A stretch of 30,631 nt of DNA from DATEJJ01 sp039649115 (GCA_039649115.1 JBBWZQ010000271.1:1-30631); one strand, 5' to 3'; shown: positions 1 through 8,821, counted from the first letter of the stretch. The notes: generated from the letters alone by a model not told the origin. Numbers and translations: made by a program.

Positions 1-1598
1 AGGTAGCTGGTGCCGGTGGCGGGCGGTACCGCGACCAGGAACGACAGCGAGCTGCCCAGGGTGGTCCAGTCACCGCCCGGCCAGCCGTACACGGCATTGC
101 CGGTGAACCGGTACGTGCCGGGAGCCATGCCGGCCGGCATCGTGACCGTCCACTGTGTACGGAGGCTCCGGTCGGTACCCACGGCCGGCGCGACCGGGCT
201 GGAGTCCACGGCGACGCTCCACCCGTCCGGCGCGGTGAGCGTCACGGCTGCGCCGATCAGCGGTACCCGGCCGTGGTCGGTGAGGGTGGTGGCGACCCGG
301 ATCGGCTGGTCCGGCTTGACGACGAGCTGCGTGCCGATGCGCGCGGCGCCGGGCAGGTCCACTCCGAGGACGGTGGCGGGCGGGTACGTGCGCCAGGCGC
401 GGCCGGCCGGCGAGACGCGGTACACGACGGTGCCGTGTGCGGGTACCGCCGCGCTGATGACGCCGGCCGACTCCGTCGTGCTGTGCTGCCAGAGGTCGCG
501 CAGCAGATATGCGGAGTCCCTGCGCAGCCCCACGGCACTGGCAGTGGTGCTGACGGTCGCCGCGGTGTCGGTCGGGTTGTACAGCGCGACCGCCACGTCA
601 CCGCCGTGCAGCGGCTTGGCGAAGGTGGTGAGCCCGTCGCCGCTGGGGATCGGCCGGCCCTGGATGCCCAACGGGTCCTGGTCGACCGCGATGAGGTCCT
701 TGTTCGTGAGGATCTGCATGGTCGCCGCCGTGGCCCGGCGCAGGTCGGTACCGATCAGCAGCGGAGCGGCCATCATCGCCCAGAGCGCGAAGTGGGTGCG
801 GTACTCCGTGTCGGTCATCCCGCCGTTGCCGATCTCCAGCATGTCCGGGTCGTTGTACGCACCCGGCTTGGCGAACGGGTACAGCGGCGCGTTGGCGGCG
901 ATGATGGACTTCAGGCTGGTCCAGCTGTCACCGATGTCGCCGGTGGTGCGCCACAGGTTGCCGACGTCGGGCGCCCACGTCCACGGCGCGTTCACGCCCC
1001 ACTCGCAGATGCTGTAGACGATCTGCCGCCCGGTCGCGGCGAGCGCGTCGCGCATGGCCGAGTAGCGGGCGATGTACTGCTCGGTCGTGGTGCTGCCGGC
1101 GTTGTTGCAGTTGTCGTACTTGAGGTAGTCCACGCCCCAGTCGGCGAAGGTCCGCGCGTCGAGTTGCTCGTGGCCGAGGCTGCCCGGGAAGCCGGCACAG
1201 GTGGCGGTACCGGCGTCCTCGTAGATGCCGAGCTTCAGGCCCTTGCCGTGCACGTAGTCCGCGGTCCCCGCGATGCCGTCCGGGAACTTCACCGGGTCCG
1301 GTACCAGCCGGCCGGTCTGCGGATCGCGGCTGTGCGTCATCCAGCAGTCGTCGATGTTGACGTACTGGTACCCGGCGGCCTTGAGCCCGGCCGTCACGAA
1401 CAGATCGGCGGTGTCCTTGATGAGCTGTTCGCTGACGTTGCAGCCGAAGGCGTTCCAGTCGTTGAAGCCCATCGGCGGGGCGAGCCCCAGGCCGTTGTCG
1501 AGCGCTTCGGCCCGGCTGGCTGGCGAGGCGGCGGTGACGACGAGGGCGGCGCCGAGCATGGTCAGCGCGGCGGTCATCGCGGTGAGGAGTCTTCGCAT
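1..1598 (-). CDS. Secreted GH27 alpha-galactosidase, 3' end outside window
   Basis: Hydrolyses terminal alpha-galactosides outside the cell (GH27 family knowledge). About 532 codons are visible and no stop is reached before the left edge, so the C-terminus is missing. Residues 1-31 look like a Sec signal peptide (MRRLL, hydrophobic stretch, Ala-rich cleavage zone). The barrel starts at PPMGFNDWNAFGC. The nucleophile is D162 in LKYDNCN and the acid/base is D221 in RTTGDIGDSW; their spacing of 59 residues is close to the 61 of the human enzyme. The conserved NDPDML follows at 249-254. After the barrel and its small beta domain comes a NEW3-type module (around APDGWSV), common in actinobacterial galactosidases. 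The ATG is preceded by CAGGAG. It is divergent in function from nothing nearby: the large GH35 beta-galactosidase lies just upstream on the other strand, suggesting a galactoside-degrading pair. Confidence 0.93.
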   Translation of the reverse strand, partial: MRRLLTAMTAALTMLGAALVVTAASPASRAEALDNGLGLAPPMGFNDWNAFGCNVSEQLIKDTADLFVTAGLKAAGYQYVNIDDCWMTHSRDPQTGRLVPDPVKFPDGIAGTADYVHGKGLKLGIYEDAGTATCAGFPGSLGHEQLDARTFADWGVDYLKYDNCNNAGSTTTEQYIARYSAMRDALAATGRQIVYSICEWGVNAPWTWAPDVGNLWRTTGDIGDSWTSLKSIIAANAPLYPFAKPGAYNDPDMLEIGNGGMTDTEYRTHFALWAMMAAPLLIGTDLRRATAATMQILTNKDLIAVDQDPLGIQGRPIPSGDGLTTFAKPLHGGDVAVALYNPTDTAATVSTTASAVGLRRDSAYLLRDLWQHSTTESAGVISAAVPAHGTVVYRVSPAGRAWRTYPPATVLGVDLPGAARIGTQLVVKPDQPIRVATTLTDHGRVPLIGAAVTLTAPDGWSVAVDSSPVAPAVGTDRSLRTQWTVTMPAGMAPGTYRFTGNAVYGWPGGDWTTLGSSLSFLVAVPPATGTSY

Positions 1599-1612
1599 GG
1601 GTGTGCTCCTGC

Positions 1613-1629
1613 CTGGCAACGGTTCCCAG
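1613..1629 (-). promoter_or_regulatory. Putative LacI-type operator of the GH27 gene
   Basis: On the minus strand this reads CTGGGAAC C GTTGCCAG, a 17-base imperfect palindrome with arms matching at 7 of 8 positions and a GGGAACCGTT core like many LacI-family sites. It covers the predicted transcription start and precedes the ribosome binding site. It differs from the operator at 15404-15417, so it would be read by another repressor. Assignment is inference from shape and position. Confidence 0.45.
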
Positions 1630-1634
1630 CACGG

Positions 1635-1664
1635 ATCGTGCGGCGCGGAAACCGGGTAAGTCAA
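1635..1664 (-). promoter_or_regulatory. Putative promoter of the GH27 gene
   Basis: Minus strand: -35 TTGACT (1659-1664), an 18-base spacer, and -10 CACGAT (1635-1640). The expected start near 1628 falls in the palindrome at 1613-1629, a geometry that suits repression. Confidence 0.45.
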
Positions 1665-1685
1665 GTACGTCGATATCGACCAGCG

Positions 1686-2366
1686 TCAGGGTGCCAGGCA
1701 GCTGCCGTCGGCCAGGCGGCCGGCGACGAAGCCGGTACCCATGCCGCCCGACCCCTGCCGCGACCCGACGGCGCACGCCGGGCCGGCCGCCACCGCGTAG
1801 AGCACGGCATCCACCGGCGCCGGGTCATCGGGTCTGGCCAGCCGGACCGTCACCTCCCGGAAGCCGGCGGCCAGCAGCGCCTGCCTGACCTGCTCGACGT
1901 CCGCGACGGTGGGCGGATCCGGCACCCAGCGACACGGCCCCCCGGGAACCGTCGTGGCGCAGCGGTCCAGATGTCCACCTGGGGCCGGCTGTGGCAGCGC
2001 CGATCGTGCCGTCTCGGCGGCCGCCTCGCCGAGAGCCCGCTCCCGGAGGTCCAGCGGCGCCCGGCGCGCGATGTCCGCGACCAGCCGGCGGCAGTAGTCG
2101 TCCGCCGCACCCGGGCGACCGCCCTGCGCCGGACCCGCGCACAAAACGGCGAACTGATGGCGCGTGCCCGGCGGCGTGGCGGCGGCGCCGGGCTGTGGCA
2201 CCGTGCCCATCGCACGCAGGGCGAGCGCGACCGCACCGAGCACCGCGATGACCACACCGAACACGGCGGGCAGCAGGAGCCGGCGCCACCGCGGGCGCAC
2301 CGGCTCCCCGGGACCGGCGTCCATCGTCACGGCAGCATTGTAGGACCGGCCGCGGAGCCTCGACAT
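1686..2366 (-). CDS. Small single-pass membrane protein of unknown function
   Basis: I do not recognise the family. The 226-residue product has a basic N-terminal segment (VRPRWRR), one clear membrane helix at about residues 29-54 (LLLPAVFGVVIAVLGAVALAL), and an outside domain of about 170 residues with several cysteines (CAGPAQ, DYCRRLV, RCATT, GPCRW, ACAVG, GSCLAP), probably disulfide-bonded. The inside-basic rule puts the N-terminus in the cytoplasm. The start at 2366 is supported by GGGGAGGG five bases upstream; a later ATG at 2324 is possible but lacks such a site. It is divergent from the GH35 gene, with only 61 bases between the starts, and lies between two galactosidases. Nothing links it to sugar use beyond position. 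Confidence 0.72.
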   Translation of the reverse strand: MSRLRGRSYNAAVTMDAGPGEPVRPRWRRLLLPAVFGVVIAVLGAVALALRAMGTVPQPGAAATPPGTRHQFAVLCAGPAQGGRPGAADDYCRRLVADIARRAPLDLRERALGEAAAETARSALPQPAPGGHLDRCATTVPGGPCRWVPDPPTVADVEQVRQALLAAGFREVTVRLARPDDPAPVDAVLYAVAAGPACAVGSRQGSGGMGTGFVAGRLADGSCLAP

Positions 2367-2394
2367 TGACCCTCCCCAATCACTGTGCCAGTGT
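2366..2394 (+). promoter_or_regulatory. Putative promoter of the GH35 gene
   Basis: TTGACC (2366-2371), 17-base spacer, CAGTGT (2389-2394). The expected start near 2401 leaves a short leader before the GGGAGG ribosome binding site at 2416-2421. An inverted repeat CACTG TGC CAGTG (2381-2393) overlaps the -10 and could be an operator. The -35 overlaps the start codon of the divergent gene. Confidence 0.45.
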
Positions 2395-2427
2395 GGTCAG
2401 GACCCGCCAGGCGATGGGAGGCACGCT

Positions 2428-5400
2428 ATGAGTGGAATCCTACGGCGGCTCCGGTACCAGATGGCTCTCATCATGACGGCGGCGCTGGCCGCGACATTCA
2501 CGACGGCCGCGCCGCGGGCGTGGACCGCGCCGCCGGCGGCCGCGCCGGTCAGCCACACCATCGGGTACGACCACTACTCGCTCCTGCTCGACGGGCACCG
2601 GATGTACCTGTGGGGTGCGGAGTTCCACTACTGGCGGCTGCCCAGCCCGGGGCTGTGGCGCGACGTCCTGCAGAAGCTGCGGGCCGGCGGCTTCAACGCG
2701 GTCAGCATCTACTTCGACTGGGCCTACCACTCCCCCGCGCCCGGCGTCTACGACTTCACCGGCGTGCGTGACGTCGACGAACTGCTCGACATCGCCGCCG
2801 AGGTCGGCATCTACGTGGTGGCGCGGCCCGGACCCTACATCAACGCGGAGACCGATTCGGGCGGCTTCCCGGCCTGGGTGGACACGCTCAAGGGACGCTC
2901 GCGCAGCGGCGACGCGGACTTCCAGGCGGCCAGCGACGAGTGGCTGGACCACATCGACCCGATCCTGGCCCGGCACCAGTACACCGACGGCAGGGGCACC
3001 GTCATCCTGTACCAGATCGAGAACGAGTACGGCACCAACACGGATGCCGCGTACATGGCGCACACCGAGGAACTGGTCCGGGGGCACGGCATCGCGGTGC
3101 CGTTCACGCACAACCACTGCTGCGGCTCGGCGACCTGGGCCACGGGTACCGGCGCGGTGGACATCCCGGGCCAGGACAGCTATCCGCAGGGCTTCAACTG
3201 CGCCAGCCCGACGCGCTGGAACCCGGCCGGCGGCCTGCCCCGCTTCCGCGACGACGCGCCCATCTACACGCCGGAGTTCCAGGGCGGCTCCTTCGACCCC
3301 TGGGGCGGGCCGGGTTACGAGAACTGCCGGCAGCTGACCGGGGCCGACTTCGAGAAGGTGTTCTACAAGAACAACATCGCCGTCGGGGCGACGATGCAGA
3401 GCTTCTACATGACATACGGGGGTACGTCCTGGGGCTGGTCACCGGACCCGTCGCAGGTTTACACGTCCTACGACTACGGCGCGGCGCTGACCGAGCCGCG
3501 GCAACTGACCACGAAGTACGACGAGATGAAGCGGATCGGGTACTTCGTCGGATCGGTGACGCCCCTGACCAAGACGGACGCGTTCGCGACCGCCCCGCCG
3601 GACAACGCCGCCGTGCTGCAGCAGTCCCGGATCAACCCGGACGACGGCACCCAGTTCCTGACGCTGCGGCACCGCGACAGCACCTCGACGGCGACCGACG
3701 ACACGCACATCTCGGTCGACCTCGGTGCGCGTGCCACGTACACCTGGGACGACCGGGACTCCGCGGTGCGGTACCAGGGCGCCTGGAGTCACGTGGGCAG
3801 TGAGGTCAACTACACCGGGGCGGACTACCGGCAGACCGAGTCGTTCAGCTCCACCGTGGACGACAGCGTGTCGGTCGACTTCACCGGCACGTCGGTCCGG
3901 TGGATCTCTTCCTACGACGGCAACCACGGGATCGCCGACGTGTACCTGGACGGCGCCAAGGTGGCCACGGTCGACGGGTACGGCTCGACCAAGGCGACAC
4001 AGCAGGTGTTCTACGCCGCGCACGACCTGGCCGACGGCGCGCACACGCTGCGGATCGTGGTGACCGGGCAGCAGAACCCGGCCGCCAGCGGCCAGTTCGT
4101 CGTGGTGGACGCGATCGACGTACCGCCGCCGGGTGCCAGCTTCTACCCCGTGGTGCCGCAGGAACCGGGTACCGCCATCACGCTGGCCGGTCGGGACGCG
4201 AAGGTCCTCGTGGCCAACTACGCCATGGGCGACCAGCGGCTGGCGTACTCCACCTCCGAGATCATGACGCACGCGCGGATCGGGGACCGCGACGTTGCCC
4301 TGCTGTACGGGCGCGACGGGCAGGCGGGTGAGACTGTCCTGCACTACCCGGCGCGGCCGGCCGTGTCGGTGCTCTCCGGCGACGTGCGCACCGTCTGGGA
4401 CGCGGCAAGGGGCGACCTGCGACTCAACTACGTCCACAGCGGACTCGCCCGGGTCCTGGTGACACCGGCCACCGGCACCCCGCTGCTCCTGCTGCTGGCG
4501 ACCGACGCGCAGGCGGCCACGTTCTGGCGCGAGGACACGGCGGCCGGCCCGGTCCTGGTGCGCGGTCCCTCGCTGACCCGCACCGCCACGGTCCACAAGG
4601 GACTGCTGCGGCTCACCGGCGACACGTCGGCACCCACCGACATCGAGATCTTCGCCGGTCCGTCGGTACGCTTCGCCACCTGGAACGGGATCCCGGTGAG
4701 CCTGCTGGGCCGGCTGGGCGGGCCGCGTCCGGTCAGCCTGCCGGCGCTGGGACCGTGGCGGTTCCAGTTCGAGACGCCCGAGGCCGATCCGGCGTTCGAC
4801 GATGCGAAGTGGACGGTCGCCGACCACCTCACGACCAACAACCCGTCGCCCCCGGCCAGCCCGCCGGTGCTGTACGCCGACGACTACGGCTTCCACCACG
4901 GCGACGTGTGGTACCGCGGGCGGTTCACCGGTGCCGCGACGCAGACCGGCGTGCAGTTGTCGGCCACAACCGGGCGGGCCGGAGTCTACGCCGCCTGGCT
5001 CAACGGGGTCTACCTGGGCAGCTCGGGCAGCGGCAGTGCCTCGCTCGCGTTCCCGGCCGGCGCGCTGCGCGTCGGGCAGGACAACGTGCTCGCCGTGCTG
5101 GTCGAGAACATGGGCCACAACGAGGACTTCAACGCCAACGACAGCAACAAGGAGCCGCGCGGGCTCACCTCGGCGACGCTCACCGGTGCGCCACTGACGG
5201 CGCTGACCTGGCGGTTGCAGGGCAACACCGGCGGCGAGCAGATCGTCGACCCGGTACGCGGGCCGCTGAACGTCACCGGCCTGTACGGGCAGCGGGCCGG
5301 CTGGTCCCTGCCCGGCTACCCGGACCGGTCGTGGTCGACCGTGTCACTGCCGGCCACCCTGCCCCGGCCCGGCGTCGGCTGGTACCGCAGCACGGTGGAC

Positions 5401-6459
5401 CTGCACCTGCCGCGGGGCCAGGACACCTCGCTCGGGATCCGGATCGACGACGACCCGGCCCGCCACTACCGCGCGCAGATCTACCTGAACGGCTGGCTGG
5501 TCGGCCGGTACATCAACGACGTGGGCCCGCAGCACAGCTTCCCGGTGCCCAACGGGATCCTGCGCACCGACGGGCGCAACACGATCGCGATCGCCGTGTG
5601 GGGAACCGACGCGAGCGGCGGACTGGGCAGCGTGCGCCTGGAGTCCTACGGCAACCAGGCGAGTGCGCTGCGGGTCGCCGACGTGGCGAGCCCCGGATAC
5701 AACCCGCGCGACTACCCCGCGGCCCGGCCGGCGACCGCCACCGTGACACTGTCCACTCCGGACACCGTGGCACCCGGCGAGACGGTTGACGTGTCGGCCA
5801 GCTTCACGGCGCGGGAGGCTCGGGACGTGACGCTTTCGCTGTCCGTACCCGATGGTTGGTCGGCAACCGCCACGGCGGCCGGCAGATGGCGGGTGACCGC
5901 GCGCGGCGACGGCCTCGCCGCCTACTCCTTCCTCACCGTCACCGCCGCCTACCGGCAGCGCGGCCGGCCCGCCACCGTCTCGGACACGCGGGGCATCCGG
6001 GCCCTGCCCAGCCCGCCCACGCAGGACTCGTACGTGTCGGATCTGCCGTTCCTGACCGCTGCCAACGGCTGGGGACCGGTCGAGCGGGACCAGTCCAACG
6101 GGGAGAACGCAGCCGGCGACGGCCACCCCATCACGATCGGTGGCGTGGCCTACGCCAAGGGCCTGGGCGTGCACCCGAGCGGCGACGCCGGCTTCTACCT
6201 GGCCGGCCGGTGCACGACGTTCAGCGCGGTGGTCGGCGTCGACGACGAGGTCGGCGACAGCGGCTCGGTGCGTTTCCACGTGCTCGTCGACGGTGCCGAG
6301 GTCTGGTCCAGCGCGGTGCTCACCGGGGCCGGCGCGGGCGTGCCGGTGTCGGTGCCGGTCAGCGGCGGCCAGCAGGTCGACCTGGTGGTCGACGACGGCG
6401 GCGACGGCAACGGCCTCGACCACGCCGACTGGGCCGACGCGCGGGTGACGTGTAGCTAG
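2428..6459 (+). CDS. Secreted multi-domain GH35 beta-galactosidase
   Basis: Cleaves terminal beta-galactosides outside the cell (GH35 family knowledge). It has 1343 residues, longer than the roughly 1000 of fungal relatives. Residues 1-40 are a signal peptide. The barrel spans about 45-380, with acid/base E200 in IENEYG and nucleophile E283 in YTPEFQGG. The GH35 second domain begins near 390 and resumes near 575 (ITLAGRDAKVLVANYAMG); between them, about 452-565, sits an extra beta-rich galactose-binding-like module (SSYDGNHGIADVYLDGAKV). Two jelly-roll domains follow (about 775-925 and 927-1085), then a NEW3-like domain (1103-1190) and a C-terminal NPCBM domain (1200-1343; AKGLGVHPSGDAGFYL). 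The ATG follows GGGAGG at seven bases. Its TAG stop is shared as CTAG with the convergent decarboxylase gene. Confidence 0.93.
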   Translation: MSGILRRLRYQMALIMTAALAATFTTAAPRAWTAPPAAAPVSHTIGYDHYSLLLDGHRMYLWGAEFHYWRLPSPGLWRDVLQKLRAGGFNAVSIYFDWAYHSPAPGVYDFTGVRDVDELLDIAAEVGIYVVARPGPYINAETDSGGFPAWVDTLKGRSRSGDADFQAASDEWLDHIDPILARHQYTDGRGTVILYQIENEYGTNTDAAYMAHTEELVRGHGIAVPFTHNHCCGSATWATGTGAVDIPGQDSYPQGFNCASPTRWNPAGGLPRFRDDAPIYTPEFQGGSFDPWGGPGYENCRQLTGADFEKVFYKNNIAVGATMQSFYMTYGGTSWGWSPDPSQVYTSYDYGAALTEPRQLTTKYDEMKRIGYFVGSVTPLTKTDAFATAPPDNAAVLQQSRINPDDGTQFLTLRHRDSTSTATDDTHISVDLGARATYTWDDRDSAVRYQGAWSHVGSEVNYTGADYRQTESFSSTVDDSVSVDFTGTSVRWISSYDGNHGIADVYLDGAKVATVDGYGSTKATQQVFYAAHDLADGAHTLRIVVTGQQNPAASGQFVVVDAIDVPPPGASFYPVVPQEPGTAITLAGRDAKVLVANYAMGDQRLAYSTSEIMTHARIGDRDVALLYGRDGQAGETVLHYPARPAVSVLSGDVRTVWDAARGDLRLNYVHSGLARVLVTPATGTPLLLLLATDAQAATFWREDTAAGPVLVRGPSLTRTATVHKGLLRLTGDTSAPTDIEIFAGPSVRFATWNGIPVSLLGRLGGPRPVSLPALGPWRFQFETPEADPAFDDAKWTVADHLTTNNPSPPASPPVLYADDYGFHHGDVWYRGRFTGAATQTGVQLSATTGRAGVYAAWLNGVYLGSSGSGSASLAFPAGALRVGQDNVLAVLVENMGHNEDFNANDSNKEPRGLTSATLTGAPLTALTWRLQGNTGGEQIVDPVRGPLNVTGLYGQRAGWSLPGYPDRSWSTVSLPATLPRPGVGWYRSTVDLHLPRGQDTSLGIRIDDDPARHYRAQIYLNGWLVGRYINDVGPQHSFPVPNGILRTDGRNTIAIAVWGTDASGGLGSVRLESYGNQASALRVADVASPGYNPRDYPAARPATATVTLSTPDTVAPGETVDVSASFTAREARDVTLSLSVPDGWSATATAAGRWRVTARGDGLAAYSFLTVTAAYRQRGRPATVSDTRGIRALPSPPTQDSYVSDLPFLTAANGWGPVERDQSNGENAAGDGHPITIGGVAYAKGLGVHPSGDAGFYLAGRCTTFSAVVGVDDEVGDSGSVRFHVLVDGAEVWSSAVLTGAGAGVPVSVPVSGGQQVDLVVDDGGDGNGLDHADWADARVTCS

Positions 6460-7895
6460 CCCGCGACGACCTGGAGGGTGTCCAGGCCCGGATCGGCGGC
6501 GTACGCGATGCGGGTGCCCGCCTCGCGCAGTGCGCGCAGGGCGCCGAGCACGTCCGCCGTCACGACCTCACCGGGCACCAGCACCGGCACGCCGGGCGGG
6601 TACGGCGCCACCACCTCGGCGCAGATCCGGCCCACCGCCGCGGCCGAGGGAACCGTCTCGTGGTCGGCGAAGAAGGCGTCGCGCGGGGCCATCGCGGCGG
6701 CCGCGCCGACCGTCCACTGTGGCGCGATGGCGAGCGGGCGGGGCGCGCCGCTGTGCCGGAGGATCGCCGCGCACAGCACCTCCACCAGTCGCTCGACGGT
6801 CGTCCCGGTATCGGCGAGCGTGACGACCGGCACCACCGTGTCCTGGTCGGCCATCTCCACCGGTACGTCGGCGTGCAGCAGGTCGCGCTCCACGTCGATG
6901 CCCGAGGCGCCGCTGCCGGCGACCACCACGACGAGCTTCGCCGGATCGAAGCGGCCGGCGGGGAAGTCCTCCGGTCCGGGCACCAGCACGCCGGGTACCG
7001 CGCGCAGCCGTTCGCGTGCCCGCGCGACCATCGCGATCAGCGGGTCGAGCAGTTCCGCGCCGCGTGCGGAAAGCAGCGCCCGGGCGCCGTCGATGCTGGC
7101 GAGGATCGCGCCGGCCGGGCTCGTGGTGTTGCCCGCGTCGAACGCGCGGTCCAGCCGGTGCGGGTCCAGCCGCTCGGTGCGGGCCACGATGAGCGAGGCC
7201 TGGCTGTAGGCCGGCAGGGTCTTGTGCGCGCTGGTGACCAGCGCGTCCGCGCCGCGGGCCAGGGCGTGCCCGGGCAGCGCCGGGTGGAAGCCGAAGTGCC
7301 CGCCCCACGCCTGGTCGACCACGACCGGCAGCCCCGCCGCGTGCGCCGACGCGACCAGGGCCGGCAGGTCGGACACCGTGCCCAGATAGCTGGGCTCGAC
7401 CAGGAACACCGCCCGGGCCGCCGGGTGCCGCGCCAGGGCCGCGCGCAGGGCCGTGTCCGGGACTTCCCGCGGTACGCCGAACCGACCGTCCACTGTGGGC
7501 GGCAGCCATACCGGTGCCAACCCGGCCATGACCAGACCCAACAGGGTGCTGCGGTGCGCGCACCGGGAGACGAGCACCTGACTGCCCGGCGGGGCCACGG
7601 CCATCGCCAGCGCCTGGTTGGCGTGCGTCGAGCCGCCGGTGGAGAACCGGCACCAGTCACCGCCCCACAGCCGCGCGGCCCGGCCCTCGGCATCGCGCAG
7701 CACGCCGGCGGACAGCTTGACGGAGTCCAGCCCGCCGAACAGCGGCACATCGCCCGCGAGTACCGACCCGAGTGCCGGCCACAGCCGGCCGGCCGCACCC
7801 TTGTGCCCCGGAATGGTGAACGGCGTGACACCCCTTGACGTGTACGACAGCCAGGCGGCGAGCAGTGGCGCATCGCTCAGCAGGTCACTGTTCAC
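6456..7895 (-). CDS. PLP-dependent Orn/Lys/Arg-type decarboxylase
   Basis: Expected to decarboxylate ornithine, lysine or arginine to a polyamine or diamine in the cytoplasm; the substrate cannot be read from sequence. The 479 residues are typical of the short Gram-positive type. The N-terminus has TPFTIPGHKG, the family signature; the PLP lysine is K225 in SAHKTLPAYSQ, and VVDQAWGGHFGFH contains the pyridine-contacting Asp. The C-terminal small domain ends with APYPPGVPVLVPGE, also typical. I chose GTG at 7895, not the TTG one codon earlier, because the GTG overlaps the TGA of the upstream MarR remnant as GTGA and has GGGGGAG eight bases upstream. The two were thus translationally coupled. 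The gene meets the GH35 gene tail to tail with a shared CTAG, leaving no room for a terminator. Confidence 0.9.
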   Translation of the reverse strand: MNSDLLSDAPLLAAWLSYTSRGVTPFTIPGHKGAAGRLWPALGSVLAGDVPLFGGLDSVKLSAGVLRDAEGRAARLWGGDWCRFSTGGSTHANQALAMAVAPPGSQVLVSRCAHRSTLLGLVMAGLAPVWLPPTVDGRFGVPREVPDTALRAALARHPAARAVFLVEPSYLGTVSDLPALVASAHAAGLPVVVDQAWGGHFGFHPALPGHALARGADALVTSAHKTLPAYSQASLIVARTERLDPHRLDRAFDAGNTTSPAGAILASIDGARALLSARGAELLDPLIAMVARARERLRAVPGVLVPGPEDFPAGRFDPAKLVVVVAGSGASGIDVERDLLHADVPVEMADQDTVVPVVTLADTGTTVERLVEVLCAAILRHSGAPRPLAIAPQWTVGAAAAMAPRDAFFADHETVPSAAAVGRICAEVVAPYPPGVPVLVPGEVVTADVLGALRALREAGTRIAYAADPGLDTLQVVAG

Positions 7896-8130
7896 CAAAC
7901 GATCTCCCCCGGGGACAGCGCGGACAGCACCTGCAGGGCACGGACGAAACCGCGCCGGTCCCCCGGGGCCAGCCGGGCCAGCAGCCGCTCCTCCCCGCGA
8001 CGGATCGCGGCCTGTGCGGTCTCGCGCACCCGCCGCCCCTTCGAGGTGCGCGAGAGCAGGTGGGCGCGGCGGTCCCCGGGTCCGGCTGCCGCCGGATCAG
8101 GCCGCGCTCCTGCAGGTCGTGGTAGATAGT
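7892..8130 (-). pseudogene. MarR-family regulator remnant (N-terminus lost, frameshifted)
   Basis: The minus strand encodes IYHDLQERGLIRRQPDPG, the recognition helix and wing start of a MarR winged helix. A +1 jump at the GGGG run (8074-8077) then gives DRRAHLLSRTSKGRRVRE and about 45 further residues typical of the MarR wing and C-terminal helices, ending in SALSPGEIVW. Adding one G to the run restores a single frame. The usual first 60 or so residues (dimerisation helix, helices 2-3) are not found upstream in any frame. So it is both truncated and frameshifted, although the indel sits in a homopolymer and could be a sequencing error. Its TGA overlaps the decarboxylase GTG, so it probably once led that operon. 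Confidence 0.7.
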
Positions 8131-8145
8131 AGGCGAATGCCTATT
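8128..8145 (-). promoter_or_regulatory. Palindromic operator candidate at the MarR remnant
   Basis: AATAGGC ATTC GCCTACT on the minus strand is an 18-base inverted repeat with one mismatch per seven-base arm, the size and shape of MarR or PadR sites. It directly abuts the surviving recognition-helix codons, as if a deletion had joined the operator to the middle of the gene. The 8146-8306 stretch beyond it holds no gene that I can recognise. Confidence 0.4.
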
Positions 8146-8306
8146 GTCCTGCGACGGCGCGGGCGGTGCCGGGCGGTCCGGTGCGTCTCGGGGCGGGCGC
8201 CGCGTTCCGGCCCGGCCTGCCGGTGCCACCGGACGCGCCGGCGCCGGACCGGATCGTCGCGCCGCTCGGCCGCTCGCCGGACTGGCCCGGAGTCCGCCGG
8301 CGAGGG

Positions 8307-8729
8307 TCAGGCGGGTGGGCGGGGGGCGATGACCGCCTGAGTCTGGGTGGTCTGCCCGACCGGGCGCCCGAGGTCGTCGGTCAGGTCCGTCTGGATCACG
8401 ATGAACGACCGCCCCACGTGCAGCGGCCGGGCCGCGGCGTGCGCGGTGCCCTCGCGCAGCGCGCGGAAGAAGTTGGTCTTGGACTCGACCGTCGAGGTGC
8501 CCGCGCCGTCCGGGACGTTGAGGTAGGCGCACACCGCCCCGACCGAATCGGCCAGCGACATCAGCGCACCGCCGTGCATCGCCGAGTCGACCGTGCAGCG
8601 GTCGGGCGACCACCGCAGGCTGCCCTTGGTCAGCGACGGCGTGGCCTCCTCGAGCACGATGCCCAGCGCCACGGCGTAGGGCATCAGGGCAAGGAGGTCA
8701 TTCCGGGTCATCGGCAGCAAGGTAGCCAT
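8307..8729 (-). CDS. PaaI-like hotdog-fold thioesterase
   Basis: Likely hydrolyses an acyl-CoA or acyl-carrier thioester in the cytoplasm (PaaI/4HBT family knowledge); the acyl group is unknown. The 140-residue product has the hallmark MHGGALMSLADSVGA, where the HGG loop and Asp belong to the hotdog active site, followed by STVESKTNFFRALREG and a final strand pair with GRPVGQTTQTQAV. I chose the ATG at 8729 because GGGAGGAG lies eight bases upstream; an earlier ATG at 8765 would add 12 residues without a ribosome site. A weak -10 (TACGAT) lies at 8770-8775 on the minus strand. It is divergent from the glycosyltransferase gene. It may once have preceded the intact marR on the same strand. Confidence 0.88.
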   Translation of the reverse strand: MATLLPMTRNDLLALMPYAVALGIVLEEATPSLTKGSLRWSPDRCTVDSAMHGGALMSLADSVGAVCAYLNVPDGAGTSTVESKTNFFRALREGTAHAAARPLHVGRSFIVIQTDLTDDLGRPVGQTTQTQAVIAPRPPA

Positions 8730-8808
8730 GCCGTGAACTCCTCCCGATCTGACCGCGTACCACACGCGGATCGTAGCGGTCCCGGGGCGCAGGGTGTAGC
8801 CCGCCGCC

Positions 8809-8821
8809 TAAACTCGCGCGG
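8809..8821 (+). promoter_or_regulatory. Leaderless promoter of the glycosyltransferase gene
   Basis: The -10 hexamer TAAACT (8809-8814) puts +1 six bases after its end, exactly on the G of the GTG at 8821. No ribosome binding site precedes the GTG. Leaderless mRNAs with TAnnnT at -12 to -7 are common in actinobacteria. Confidence 0.5.

Noticed and set aside
8140..8332. Small plus-strand gene in the gap beside the MarR remnant
   Set aside because: Arg/Gly-rich translation without motifs or a ribosome site; likely non-coding.
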